NCBI GenBank assembly: GCA_004558525.1
Contig: SFCQ01000003.1
Coordinates: 62,001-126,000, forward strand
Reading direction: 5' to 3'
DNA: 64,000 bases
Source of the DNA: Clostridiales bacterium
Lineage (GTDB): Bacteria; Bacillota; Clostridia; Christensenellales; CAG-138
Shown: positions 25,599-35,125 of the stretch, one piece after another
Numbering within the stretch: position 1 is the stretch's first letter
Layout: each line of letters starts with the position of its first letter
The notes under the pieces: model-generated
What the model was told of the DNA's origin: nothing
Database searches by the model: none
What the model saw: only the letters and a program-made list of their open reading frames with translations
Position numbers and translations under genes: made by a program

Positions 25599-26453
25599 TT
25601 ATTTTACCTCCTGCTTAAAGAGATTGCATACGCGCTCATGAGCTTCGCGCTCAAAAGGCTTATAGGTTGCGCCGCGCGACATGGCCTCGTCAAAATCGAC
25701 CTCATAGCCATTAAAGTCAGGGCCGTCAACACAAGCAAACTTCGTGATATTTTCGCCGTCGCGATGCAGCGTAAGCCTGCAACCGCCGCACATGCCGGTG
25801 CCGTCTATCATTATCGGGTTCATGGACACCGTACAGGGTATTCCGGTGGGCTGGGTAGCCTTTACCACAAATTTCATCATTATCAATGGCCCGATGGTTA
25901 TAACCTCATCGAACCTTTCACCCTCGGCAAACATCTCGTTAAGCGGAACGCATACGTTGCCATGACGGCCGTAAGAGCCATCGTCCGTCATAAGGAACAG
26001 CCTGTCCGACGCCTTGCGGAACTCATCCTCAAGTATAACTATATCCTTTGAGCGGAAGCCTATTATTGAGGTGACGTTGCAGCCCATCTCATGCAGCTTC
26101 TCAGCTATGGGCAGGGCTATCGCGCAGCCCACGCCGCCGCCCACTATGCAGACCTTCTTAAGCCCGTCAAGCTTTGTGGGAGTACCGAGCGGACCTACAA
26201 AGTCGTGTATACTGTCGCCCGCGTTAAGATGGTTAAGCTTTTCCGTAGTTGCGCCGACTATTTGGAATATTATCCTTACGGTGCCTTTTTCGCGGTCATA
26301 ACCAGCAACGGTAAGCGGTATACGCTCTCCGTCTGCGTCAACGCGCAGTATGATAAACTGCCCGGCTTCAGCCTTGGCGGCTACATACGGAGCCTGAATG
26401 TCCATAAGAGTAACCGTCGGGTTCAGGTTTTGCTTGTTAACGATCTTGTACAT
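25599..26453 (-). CDS. nfnA: NADH-dependent reduced ferredoxin:NADP+ oxidoreductase subunit A
   Basis: A 284-residue FAD/NAD-binding subunit related to dihydroorotate dehydrogenase electron-transfer subunits. FAD-binding beta barrel (RIPLTVAGYD), pyridine nucleotide loop CIVGGGVGCAIALPIA, and a C-terminal [2Fe-2S] motif (GTGMCGGCRLTL, then FACVDGPDFNG). It is the first gene of nfnAB. The ATG follows AAAAAGGAGAAAACGC. Confidence 0.92.
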   Translation of the reverse strand: MYKIVNKQNLNPTVTLMDIQAPYVAAKAEAGQFIILRVDADGERIPLTVAGYDREKGTVRIIFQIVGATTEKLNHLNAGDSIHDFVGPLGTPTKLDGLKKVCIVGGGVGCAIALPIAEKLHEMGCNVTSIIGFRSKDIVILEDEFRKASDRLFLMTDDGSYGRHGNVCVPLNEMFAEGERFDEVITIGPLIMMKFVVKATQPTGIPCTVSMNPIMIDGTGMCGGCRLTLHRDGENITKFACVDGPDFNGYEVDFDEAMSRGATYKPFEREAHERVCNLFKQEVK

Positions 26454-26621
26454 TATCGCGTTTTCTCCTTTTTTATTGTGCGTACAAAAATACTTTTCTA
26501 CGCAGAAGCCCTTATTACCTTATTATAGATAATAACGCACGGCATCACTAAAATCAAGCTTTATGTGCATATCATTACGGATATCATGCTGCCAAAAAAC
26601 GGCTTATTTTGGTATAAGTAA
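26454..26621 (-). other. Upstream region of nfnA
   Basis: AT-rich leader with no gene. A TATAAT-type -10 lies near 26522-26527 on the minus strand (ATAATAAGG context). No operator recognised. Confidence 0.35.
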
Positions 26622-26641
26622 AGGGCGGTATGAACCGCCCT
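26622..26641. terminator. Terminator-like hairpin, left flank of repeat copy C
   Basis: AGGGCGGT / ACCGCCCT with a 4-base loop. It is a near duplicate of the rplT terminator at 26843-26866; the two flank repeat copy C. Confidence 0.65.
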
Positions 26642-26646
26642 CAGCC

Positions 26647-26836
26647 TGTCGATAAACCCCGGGGTTGTTAAGGAGCGGCTGCCCCTTAAGCTTTATTCCG
26701 GCTCTGACGGCATGTACGTCAGAACGGATGGAAACGTCAGGTTTTCGTACCTTGCGGGTTTTGCCGCCCGGGAGCGTGAGCGAAAGGCAAAACCCGTAAA
26801 AACTCGAAAAAGTGGCGTTCAGCCACTTTTTCGACA
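26647..26836 (+). repeat. Interspersed hairpin-chain repeat, copy C
   Basis: A 190-bp copy with inverted ends TGTCGA (26647-26652) and TCGACA (26831-26836) and all five internal stems; the first stem has one mismatch (AAGGAGC/GCCCCTT). It is flanked on both sides by a copy of the AGGGCGGTAT(G/A)AACCGCCCT hairpin, as if it had inserted with duplication of the rplT terminator. Confidence 0.85.
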
Positions 26837-26842
26837 TCAGAT

Positions 26843-26866
26843 AAAGGGCGGTATAAACCGCCCTTT
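26843..26866 (-). terminator. Terminator of the infC-rpmI-rplT operon
   Basis: Minus strand AAAGGGCGGT / ACCGCCCTTT, 4-base loop, ending in TTTATC, about 40 bases after the rplT stop. Confidence 0.8.
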
Positions 26867-26904
26867 ACCTGATATTTGCAAGCATTTGCTTTTTTTGTAT
26901 AAGC

Positions 26905-27261
26905 TTATGCCCTCGCCTGATTGGCTACCTCAACAAGCTGCTTGAATGCGGCCATATCGGTCACCGCGAGATCGGCCAGAACCTTACGGTTCACGTCCAC
27001 ACCGGCCAGCTTAAGACCGTTTATAAGACGGCTATAGTTGCTGCCGCACATGCGCGCGCCGGCGTTGATACGGGCTATCCACAGCTTGCGATATTCGCGC
27101 TTCTTGTTCTTGCGTCCAACATAGGCATACGCCATCGAGCGCATTACCTGCTGGGAAGCGGCGCGATACTGCTTGGATTTGGCTCCGAAATAGCCCTTTG
27201 AAAGCTTAAATACCTTGCGGCGTTTCTTAACGGCGTTAACAGCCCTTTTGATCCTTGCCAT
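26905..27261 (-). CDS. rplT: 50S ribosomal protein L20
   Basis: 118-residue large-subunit protein needed for early 50S assembly; binds 23S rRNA and, in Firmicutes, its own operon leader. Diagnostic N-terminus [28 protein letters not shown] and [27 protein letters not shown]. Third gene of infC-rpmI-rplT. Confidence 0.98.
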   Translation of the reverse strand: MARIKRAVNAVKKRRKVFKLSKGYFGAKSKQYRAASQQVMRSMAYAYVGRKNKKREYRKLWIARINAGARMCGSNYSRLINGLKLAGVDVNRKVLADLAVTDMAAFKQLVEVANQARA

Positions 27262-27275
27262 TTTGTTTGTCCTCC

Positions 27276-27473
27276 TTACTTATACGGAATGAGTTCGCGC
27301 ACCTTCTTGGCTTCGCACTCTGCTATGAAGCCGGTCTGGCGCAGTCCGCGCAAGCGCTTTGTGCTCTTCTTGGTCAATATGTGTCTCTTGTAAGCCTTAG
27401 AGCGCTTGACCTTTCCGCCTTTGGTAAGGCTGAACCTTTTAGCTGCACCCCTGTGGGTCTTGATTTTTGGCAT
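27276..27473 (-). CDS. rpmI: 50S ribosomal protein L35
   Basis: 65-residue basic ribosomal protein: [33 protein letters not shown], ending [24 protein letters not shown]. It starts behind AAGGAGG and is 14 bases upstream of rplT. Confidence 0.97.
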   Translation of the reverse strand: MPKIKTHRGAAKRFSLTKGGKVKRSKAYKRHILTKKSTKRLRGLRQTGFIAECEAKKVRELIPYK

Positions 27474-27499
27474 GGGGTAGTCCTCCTTGGATAATTTGT

Positions 27500-28015
27500 T
27501 TAGTTTGCCTTAGGCACCAATATCATCATCATGTTTCGCCCTTCCTGCTTGGCGGGCTTGTCAATAGCTGCCGCGTCCTTCACCATATCATAGAAAGCAT
27601 CCATAACATCCAGCCCGATGTCCCCGTGCTTGACCTGGCGGCCCTTGAAGCGGATAGAAACCTTGACCTTATCTCCGTTTGAGAGGAATTTTGTGCAGGC
27701 CTTCGCTTTCACTTCCATGTCATGCTGGTCTATGGTTGCCGAAAGGCGAATCTCCTTGAGTTCTATAACCTTCTGATTCTTGCGGTTTTCCTTTTCCCTT
27801 TTGGTCTGCTCGAAACGGTACTTGCCGTAGTCCATTATTTTGCACACCGGCGGAACAGCCATCGGCGCTATCTTGACAAGGTCAAGGTCTGCCGCTTCGG
27901 CCATTCTAAGCGCGACATCTATCGATACTATGCCCTGCTGGTTGCCGTTTTCGTCGATGAGACGGACTTCTGCGTCCCGTATCTCCTCATTGATCAAGAG
28001 TTCTTGACTGGCTAT
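27500..28015 (-). CDS. infC: Translation initiation factor IF-3 with a probable ATA start codon
   Basis: IF-3 binds the 30S subunit and checks start codons. Classical sequence: LLINEEIRDAEVRLIDENGNQQGIVS, APMAVPPVCKIMDYGKYRFEQTKREKENRKNQK, and a C-terminal domain with KGRQVKHGDIG. In this frame no ATG or GTG lies near the N-terminus. The frame reads back through ASQELLINEE to an ATA codon (28013-28015) placed 9 bases after GGAGG, giving 171 residues. An unusual start on infC is well known (AUU in E. coli) and lets IF-3 repress itself. The alternative, TTG at the first Leu-Ile-Asn, has no ribosome site. A terminator and L20-type leader precede the gene. Confidence 0.9.
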   Translation of the reverse strand: MASQELLINEEIRDAEVRLIDENGNQQGIVSIDVALRMAEAADLDLVKIAPMAVPPVCKIMDYGKYRFEQTKREKENRKNQKVIELKEIRLSATIDQHDMEVKAKACTKFLSNGDKVKVSIRFKGRQVKHGDIGLDVMDAFYDMVKDAAAIDKPAKQEGRNMMMILVPKAN

Positions 28016-28024
28016 GTTGGTACA

Positions 28025-28160
28025 CCTCCATAATAAAAATAGTGGACGCAAAGCACCCACTATTGCATATCAACGCCTGTGCGTAGTATACTATTTACTT
28101 ACCGCGCCTGGCTTATATATCAGCCGGCGGGTGAGAAGCGGGGCTTCTGCTTGACCTTAG
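28025..28160 (-). promoter_or_regulatory. infC (L20-type) ribosomal-protein leader with attenuator
   Basis: The untranslated leader of infC-rpmI-rplT. Near its 5' end is AGAAGCCCCGCTTCTCACCC, which resembles the conserved block of Firmicutes L20/infC leaders. At its 3' end is a terminator hairpin AATAGTGG / CCACTATT (28038-28064) followed by TTTTTATTA and at once by GGAGG. Arrangement predicts L20-controlled premature termination. Confidence 0.75.
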
Positions 28161-28162
28161 CT

Positions 28163-28191
28163 ATTATACACAGCGCGCGCTCCTTTGTCAA
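28163..28191 (-). promoter_or_regulatory. Promoter of infC-rpmI-rplT
   Basis: Minus strand TTGACA (28186-28191), 17-base spacer, TATAAT (28163-28168). Perfect hexamers, right before the leader. Confidence 0.88.
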
Positions 28192-28246
28192 CACAAATTA
28201 TGCTTCTATTTCAACAAAAAGTGATTGCCGCCCTGCATCTCTGCTG

Positions 28247-28276
28247 TTGACATTCCGTGTTAATATATAATATAAT
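28247..28276 (+). promoter_or_regulatory. Promoter of pyrG
   Basis: TTGACA (28247-28252), 18-base spacer, TATAAT (28271-28276). The 80-base leader holds a TGAACC/GGTTCA hairpin (about 28292-28316). I do not see the GGGC start plus attenuator described for some Gram-positive pyrG genes. Confidence 0.75.
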
Positions 28277-28310
28277 TTGTTGTTATTTGTTGATGAACCT
28301 GTCGGAGTAA

Positions 28311-29966
<1,656 letters not shown>

Positions 29967-30020
29967 TAGTCCCGCACGATAGGAATTATCTTCTAAAAGG
30001 ACTTGCTTATGCCAAATACC

Positions 30021-30218
30021 AGAGTGTCGAAAAAACCTGGAGTTGTTAAGGGGCGGCTGCCCCTTAAGCTTTATTCCGGCTCTGACGGCATGTACGTCAG
30101 AACTGATGAAAACCTCTAGGTTTTCGTACCTTGCGGGTTTTGCCGCCCGGGAGCGGTAGCGAGAGGCAAAACCTGTGAAAACTCGAAAAGTGGCGTTCGG
30201 CCACTTTTTCGACACTCT
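30021..30218 (+). repeat. Interspersed hairpin-chain repeat, copy D (complete, with inverted ends)
   Basis: The most complete copy, 198 bp. It begins AGAGTGTCGAAAAA (30021-30034) and ends TTTTTCGACACTCT (30205-30218), perfect 14-bp inverted ends. All five stems are present; AAGGGGC/GCCCCTT is perfect here. It is flanked by an 18-bp direct duplication with one mismatch, AGGACTTGCTTATGCCAA at 29998-30015 and AGGACTTGCTTATACCAA at 30220-30237, the right one being half of a terminator stem. Confidence 0.88.
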
Positions 30219-30219
30219 G

Positions 30220-30245
30220 AGGACTTGCTTATACCAAGTCCTTTT
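30220..30245. terminator. Terminator between pyrG and the tRNA pair
   Basis: AGGACTTG / CAAGTCCT stem followed by TTTTT on the plus strand. The same stem is found after tRNA-Trp at 2937-2960. Confidence 0.7.
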
Positions 30246-30359
30246 TACTGCCAAAGAATGCGTAGGCAGGGATAAAAGGTTGCCCACTTGAGTTTTCAGA
30301 GACTGGGCGGAGCGGATCGCAGATAATAAAAAGAGCAAGGGTTTACCTTGCTTTTTCAA

Positions 30360-30436
30360 TGGTCGGGGCGAGGTGATTTGAACACCCGGCCTTTTGGTCC
30401 CGAACCAAACGCGCTACCAAGCTGCGCTACGCCCCG
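30360..30436 (-). tRNA. tRNA-Pro (CGG)
   Basis: Minus strand, 77 nt: acceptor CGGGGCG/CGCCCCG, discriminator A, encoded CCA, D-arm AGCGCAGCTTGGTAGCGC, anticodon loop TTCGGGA between TTTGG/CCAAA, T-loop GGGTGTTCAAATCACC. Anticodon CGG. Confidence 0.95.
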
Positions 30437-30437
30437 A

Positions 30438-30513
30438 TGGAGCCAATGAAGAGATTCGAACTCTTGACCTGCGCATTACGAGTGCGCTGCTCTGCCAACT
30501 GAGCTACATTGGC
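30438..30513 (-). tRNA. tRNA-Thr (CGT)
   Basis: Minus strand, 76 nt: acceptor GCCAATG/CATTGGC, discriminator T, encoded CCA, D-arm TAGCTCAGTTGGCAGAGCA, anticodon loop CTCGTAA between GCGCA/TGCGC, T-arm AGAGTTCGAATCTCT. Anticodon CGT. It is one base from tRNA-Pro, so they are cotranscribed. Confidence 0.95.
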
Positions 30514-30536
30514 TTGCGCCGTGCCGACAATTTAGG

Positions 30537-30565
30537 ATTATAGCATAAAGTTTCTCTTCTGTCAC
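30537..30565 (-). promoter_or_regulatory. Promoter of tRNA-Thr/tRNA-Pro
   Basis: Minus strand GTGACA (30560-30565), 17-base spacer, TATAAT (30537-30542). Confidence 0.7.
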
Positions 30566-30597
30566 TACTTTTAGCAAAAACTTGGTTTATTTTTTTG

Positions 30598-32421
30598 TTA
30601 TCCCTGCTCCACGCCCTGGAACTGGCTGTTATATAGCCTTGCGTAGAAGCCTCCCTTCTGCAGCAGCTCGTCATGTTTGCCCTGCTCGATTATCTTACCG
30701 TCCTTCATTACCAATATAAGCGATGCCGTGCGTATCGTGGAAAGCCTGTGCGCCACCACAAAGCTCGTCCTGCCCTGCATGAGCTTATCGAACGTTTGCT
30801 GTATCTGCACCTCTGTCCTTGTATCTATGCTTGATGTGGCTTCGTCCAGTATAAGCATCGGCGGCAGGCACAGCATCACCCTCGTTATGCATAGCAGCTG
30901 CTTCTGCCCCTGGCTTATGCTGTCCTCATTAAGCATGCTGTCCAGCCCCTGCGGCAGTTTTTCTATAAATTCATAGCTATGCGCCTCCTTGGCGGCGCGG
31001 ATTATCTCCTCTTCGGTCGCGTCAGGCTTGCCGAAGCATATGTTTTCGCGCACGGTGCCCCGCTTTATCCATGTATCCTGCAGCACCATGCCGTAAGCCG
31101 AGCGCAGCGCATGCCTTGAAAGCGAGGTTATGTCATGCCCGTCTATGCTTATGCTGCCGCTGTCCGCATCATAAAAGCGCATCAGCAGGTTTATAAGCGT
31201 CGTCTTGCCGCAGCCTGTCGGGCCGACTATGGCTATCCTCATGCCCGGCTCGACATTCAGCTCAAAATGCTCGATAAGGCTTTTAGACTTATCATAGCTG
31301 AAGCTTACGTCGTCTATATCTACCCTGCCTTCTACGGCGTCAAGCGTGCCTTGCGCGTCGGCGCTTTCCTCCGGCTCGTCTATAAGCTCAAATATCCTTG
31401 CGGCGCAGGCAAGCGCGTTCTGCATTTCCGTAATGACGGAGCTTATCTCATTAAACGGCTTCATATACTGGTTTGCATATGAAAGCAGCACGGAAAGCCC
31501 GCCCACGCTCAGGCCTCCGGATACTATAATAAGCGCGCCCGTCAGGGCCACCCCTGCGTATATGACGCTGTTTACGAACCTTGTTGATGGGTTTGTTATG
31601 CTGCTGTAAAACACCGCCCGCCGGCCGCAGGCGTTAAGCTCGTCATTTATCTTTTCAAACCTTGCGGAAGCCTTTTTTGAATAGCCAAACGCCTTAACGA
31701 CCTTTTGATTACCTATCATTTCGTCTATAAGGGCAGTCTGGCGGCCGCGAATCTCGCTTTGTTTCTTAAACATATTATATGAGCGCGAGGCTATGAACCT
31801 GGCTGCCACAAAGCTTAGCGGCGTGAGCAGTATTACAATAAGCGTTATCCACACATTTTTTGAAAGCATGAATATGAGCGTTACGATTATTGTAACTATT
31901 CCGGAAAACAGCTGAGTGAAGCCGAGCAGCAGGCCGTCAGAAAGTATGCCGGCGTCGGCTATTACCCGGCTCACCATATCCCCCGTGCTGTGCTTGTCAA
32001 GATAGCTCAGCGGCAGCTTTTGTATATGCTCTATGGCGTTTGAGCGCACATCCTGAACTATTTTGAAGGTCATTTTGTTGTTTATAAGGCTCATCGCCCA
32101 AAGCGACAGCGCGCTTGCGGCCGCAAGCACAAGCACGCGCTTAAGATAAAACCATACCCTGTTAAAATCAACGGCGTTCTTGGCGATAAGCTCATCTATG
32201 GCGTCGCCAAACAAGATGGGTACATATAGCTGCAGCACAACGGATATTGCGGCCAAAGCTATGCTCAGTATGAGCAAGCCCCTATACCTGACTATAAGCT
32301 TGGCAAGCCTTGCCAAAACGGCCCTGTTCTTTTCGCTTTTAAGGCTTTTTACAAAGCTTTTAGCCCCGCCTTCTCTGTTTCCGTCTTTGTTTTTTCTATT
32401 CTTGTCCTGCTGTTTGTTCAT
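30598..32421 (-). CDS. Heterodimeric ABC exporter, half with intact catalytic Glu
   Basis: A membrane ABC exporter half-transporter (607 residues from ATG 32421; a GTG at 32430 is also possible). Six N-terminal membrane helices (about residues 50-330) and an ATPase domain with Walker A GPTGCGKTTL, signature ISQGQKQ (a departure from LSGGQ) and Walker B ILDEATSSID. The partner encoded just upstream has the opposite pattern. Such split sites are typical of BmrCD/LmrCD-like multidrug or lipid exporters, in which only one ATP site hydrolyses. It follows its partner by about 15 bases. Substrate unknown. Confidence 0.9.
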   Translation of the reverse strand: MNKQQDKNRKNKDGNREGGAKSFVKSLKSEKNRAVLARLAKLIVRYRGLLILSIALAAISVVLQLYVPILFGDAIDELIAKNAVDFNRVWFYLKRVLVLAAASALSLWAMSLINNKMTFKIVQDVRSNAIEHIQKLPLSYLDKHSTGDMVSRVIADAGILSDGLLLGFTQLFSGIVTIIVTLIFMLSKNVWITLIVILLTPLSFVAARFIASRSYNMFKKQSEIRGRQTALIDEMIGNQKVVKAFGYSKKASARFEKINDELNACGRRAVFYSSITNPSTRFVNSVIYAGVALTGALIIVSGGLSVGGLSVLLSYANQYMKPFNEISSVITEMQNALACAARIFELIDEPEESADAQGTLDAVEGRVDIDDVSFSYDKSKSLIEHFELNVEPGMRIAIVGPTGCGKTTLINLLMRFYDADSGSISIDGHDITSLSRHALRSAYGMVLQDTWIKRGTVRENICFGKPDATEEEIIRAAKEAHSYEFIEKLPQGLDSMLNEDSISQGQKQLLCITRVMLCLPPMLILDEATSSIDTRTEVQIQQTFDKLMQGRTSFVVAHRLSTIRTASLILVMKDGKIIEQGKHDELLQKGGFYARLYNSQFQGVEQG

Positions 32422-32436
32422 CGTCTTCACCGTTCC

Positions 32437-34209
32437 TTAGTTCAAAAGCAGGCTTTTTTCATAGCCGGCCTTTTCGTTGGGAAACTGTGAGAAGTATATC
32501 TCCCTATACACCTCAGAGCTTCGCATAAGCTCGTCATGCGTGCCCGTTCCCATCAATCTGCCGTTATCAAGCACCAGAATGATATCGGCATGCTTTATGC
32601 CCGCTATCCTTTGCGAAACCAAAAACGTTGTGGTATCGCCGGAGAGTGAGCGTATGGCCTTCCTCAACGCCGCATCCGTTGCATAATCAAGCGCGGAGGC
32701 GCTGTCGTCCAATATAAGTATTTCAGGCTTTTTAACAAGCGCCCTTGCTATGCTAAGCCTTTGCTTCTGCCCTCCGGACAGGTTCTTGCCGCCCTGCTCA
32801 AGCTCAAAATCGAGCTTGCCCTCCTTGCCGTCAACAATATCCTTCGCCTGCGCCGCGGTTATGGCCTGCCAAAGCTCGCTGTCCGTTGCGTTCTCGTCCC
32901 CCCACTTTAGGTTATCCCTTATGCTGCCCTTAAAAAGCACGGCCTTCTGCTGCACTATGCCTATTTTTTTGCAGAGCTCCTCTTCCGTATAAGCCTTGAC
33001 GCTCACGCCGTCTATAAGCACGTTTCCGCTTACGGCGTCATAAAACCTTGGTATAAGGCTCACCAGCGTGCTTTTGCCGCTGCCTGTGCCGCCTATTATG
33101 CCTACCGTCTGGCCTCTTTTAACAGCAAAGCTTATGTCCTTAAGGCTGGGCGCGCCGGCGCCGCTGTATGTAAAGGTTACGTCCATGAACTGCACCGCAT
33201 ATTCGCTTTGCGCTCGGCTGCTGCTTTCCTGAGGGGCTCTTTCCCCCTCGGAGGGGTAGCGCATGGCCGGCTGCACCTCAAGCACGTCAGCTACCCTGCC
33301 TGCGCAGGCTACAGACTTATTCAGCGTTATTATCAGCGAAGATAGCTTTATAAGCTCAATGATGATCTGCAGCATATAGTTATAAAGCGCCACAGCGTCG
33401 CCCTGAAGCATGCCGCCCATATTTACCTGTACCGCTGAGCTTGATATCAGGGCAACTGCGGCTATGTTTATAAGCACATATGTCAGCGGGTTCAAAAGCG
33501 CGGATATCTTGCCGACAAAGCTATTTAGGCTTGTCAGCTCGTCATTGCTCAGCTTAAATTCAGCCACGGATTGCTCCTCGCGGCAAAAAGCGCGTATTAC
33601 CCTTACGCCCGTAAGGTTTTCCCTTGTAAGCGCCGTCACTCTGTCAAGCGCAGCTTGCACCTTTTTAAACAACGGTATGCTGACCAGCATTATGCAGAAG
33701 GTGACCGCAAACAGCACCGGAATAGTCACAGCAAATATCAAAGCGCAGCGCGTATTTATCGTAAACGCCATGAGCATAGAGCCTATAACTATAAACGGGC
33801 TCCTCAAAAGCAGCCTTAAGCCCATGTTAAGACCGTTCTGTATCTGGTTTATGTCATCGGTAAGCCTTGTTATCATCGTATCCGTGCCAAGCTTGTCAAG
33901 CTCCGTAAACGAGAGGGATTGTATATGGTCAAACACGGCCTGCCTAAGCTTCGCCGCGAAGCCGACGCTCGCCTTTGCCGCGAAATACTGCGCCGTTATG
34001 CTGCATGCAAGCCCCACCGCCGCCATAAGCAACAGTATCGCAAAGCAGCCGAATACATATCCCCTGTCCTTGCCGGCAACGCCTATATCTATCATCTTTG
34101 CCACAACAACAGGCACAATAAGGTCAAACACCACCTCCAGCAGCTTAAAAAGCGGCGCAAGTATGCTTTCCTTTTTATACTCCTTCAAATAAACAGCAAG
34201 TCTTTTCAC
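32437..34209 (-). CDS. Heterodimeric ABC exporter, half with degenerate catalytic Glu
   Basis: A 590-residue partner of the transporter at 30598-32421. Six membrane helices, then an ATPase domain with Walker A GGTGSGKSTL, canonical signature LSGGQKQ and Walker B ILDDSASALD, in which the catalytic Glu is Asp. With the partner this gives one degenerate and one consensus ATP site, as expected of a heterodimer. First gene of the pair. No regulator adjoins on the same strand; the blaI-type gene that follows divergently sits in a separate AT-rich insert. Confidence 0.92.
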   Translation of the reverse strand: MKRLAVYLKEYKKESILAPLFKLLEVVFDLIVPVVVAKMIDIGVAGKDRGYVFGCFAILLLMAAVGLACSITAQYFAAKASVGFAAKLRQAVFDHIQSLSFTELDKLGTDTMITRLTDDINQIQNGLNMGLRLLLRSPFIVIGSMLMAFTINTRCALIFAVTIPVLFAVTFCIMLVSIPLFKKVQAALDRVTALTRENLTGVRVIRAFCREEQSVAEFKLSNDELTSLNSFVGKISALLNPLTYVLINIAAVALISSSAVQVNMGGMLQGDAVALYNYMLQIIIELIKLSSLIITLNKSVACAGRVADVLEVQPAMRYPSEGERAPQESSSRAQSEYAVQFMDVTFTYSGAGAPSLKDISFAVKRGQTVGIIGGTGSGKSTLVSLIPRFYDAVSGNVLIDGVSVKAYTEEELCKKIGIVQQKAVLFKGSIRDNLKWGDENATDSELWQAITAAQAKDIVDGKEGKLDFELEQGGKNLSGGQKQRLSIARALVKKPEILILDDSASALDYATDAALRKAIRSLSGDTTTFLVSQRIAGIKHADIILVLDNGRLMGTGTHDELMRSSEVYREIYFSQFPNEKAGYEKSLLLN

Positions 34210-34348
34210 CCTGTTATCTCCGTTCGCAAGCGTATCAAACTTTATTATTATAAACCATTATTGCTTAGAATGATATGGAAATTTGAATCGCAGCATGGCA
34301 GAGTCGTTGTAGGCCTACATTGCCGTCGTTCTTGCTTTATTAAATCCA

Positions 34349-34394
34349 TTGACAGATTCAGACTATCGTGATAGTGTGGACTATAGGAGTAGTC
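34349..34394 (+). promoter_or_regulatory. Promoter and putative BlaI operators
   Basis: TTGACA (34349-34354), 17-base spacer, TAGTGT (34372-34377). Two dyads lie over and after the -10: ACTATCGTGATAGT (34362-34375) and GACTATAGGAGTAGTC (34379-34394). This is where an autoregulating BlaI/MecI repressor would bind. Confidence 0.6.
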
Positions 34395-34409
34395 TGCGGA
34401 GGGATTCTT

Positions 34410-34766
34410 ATGAAAGAAAAGCTTTTTGACAGTGAAGCCAAGGTGATGGAAATCATATGGGCGAAAAGTCCAATCTCGGCAAAAGATATTAGTTTGATTG
34501 CAGCAGAGACGATCGCTTGGAATAAAAACACTACCTACACCGTAATAAAAAAACTTGAGGCAAAAGGTTTTATTCAACGTGATGATCCGGGGTTTATTTG
34601 CACCCCTCTTGTGTCGCAAAGTCAAATGCAAAAGATAGAAGCCGCTTCTCTTGTAAATAAAGTGTTCGGGGGTTCTCGTAAGGCATTATTCTCTGCTTTG
34701 CTCGAAGATGAGCCTTTATCCAAAGAAGAAATCAATGAGCTGCGTAAGCTGATTGATAATAGGTGA
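34410..34766 (+). CDS. blaI: BlaI/MecI/CopY-family repressor
   Basis: A 118-residue winged-helix repressor: LFDSEAKVMEIIWAKSPISAKDISLI, NKNTTYTVIKKLEAKGFIQRDD, then a dimerisation helix ending ELRKLIDNR. In classic systems the partner BlaR1 protease inactivates it on beta-lactam exposure. Here the blaR1 downstream is truncated, so induction by that route is probably lost. The start follows GGAGGG. The gene is AT-rich and differs in codon use from the window, a sign of transfer. No beta-lactamase is present. Confidence 0.9.
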   Translation: MKEKLFDSEAKVMEIIWAKSPISAKDISLIAAETIAWNKNTTYTVIKKLEAKGFIQRDDPGFICTPLVSQSQMQKIEAASLVNKVFGGSRKALFSALLEDEPLSKEEINELRKLIDNR

Positions 34767-35112
34767 CGGTTATGTTAATCTGTGGCGAATTCTTGCGTTC
34801 TTGATTGTGGCAGCTCATTGGTTTATTCCGCTTTGTTGGGTATTCCTAAAATTACTTCTCACGGATCTTGAACTGTCTTGTGATGAGTGTGTGCTTGCAA
34901 GATTGGGCGATAATCGTGCAAAAGAATATGCACTATCACTCTTAGAAAGCAGACAAGGAGCGACCGTATTTGCTTCTGCATTCGGCGGTGCAAAAATCCG
35001 CACACGAATTGAAAACATACTGTCTTTTAAGAAATTGACTTGGCTTTCGCTCGCAGTATTTGTAGCATTGATCGCCGTTGTTTTCTATGTGTTACTTACA
35101 AATGCAGCATGA
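34753..35112 (+). pseudogene. blaR1: Truncated BlaR1-type M56 sensor (N-terminal half missing)
   Basis: About 119 codons match only the part of BlaR1-like M56 proteins that follows the HExxH zinc-protease motif: NLWRILAFLIVAAHWFIPLCW, TDLELSCDECVLARLGDNRAKEYALSLLE, FASAFGGAKIRTRIENILSFKK, then a membrane helix. The N-terminal membrane segments and the HExxH helix are gone, and the sensor domain is also absent. The frame begins at a TTG inside blaI with no ribosome site of its own. Probably an internal deletion of several hundred bases joined the blaR1 start to its middle. Protease activity is not expected. Confidence 0.82.
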
Positions 35113-35125
35113 AAGGAGAATGAAT

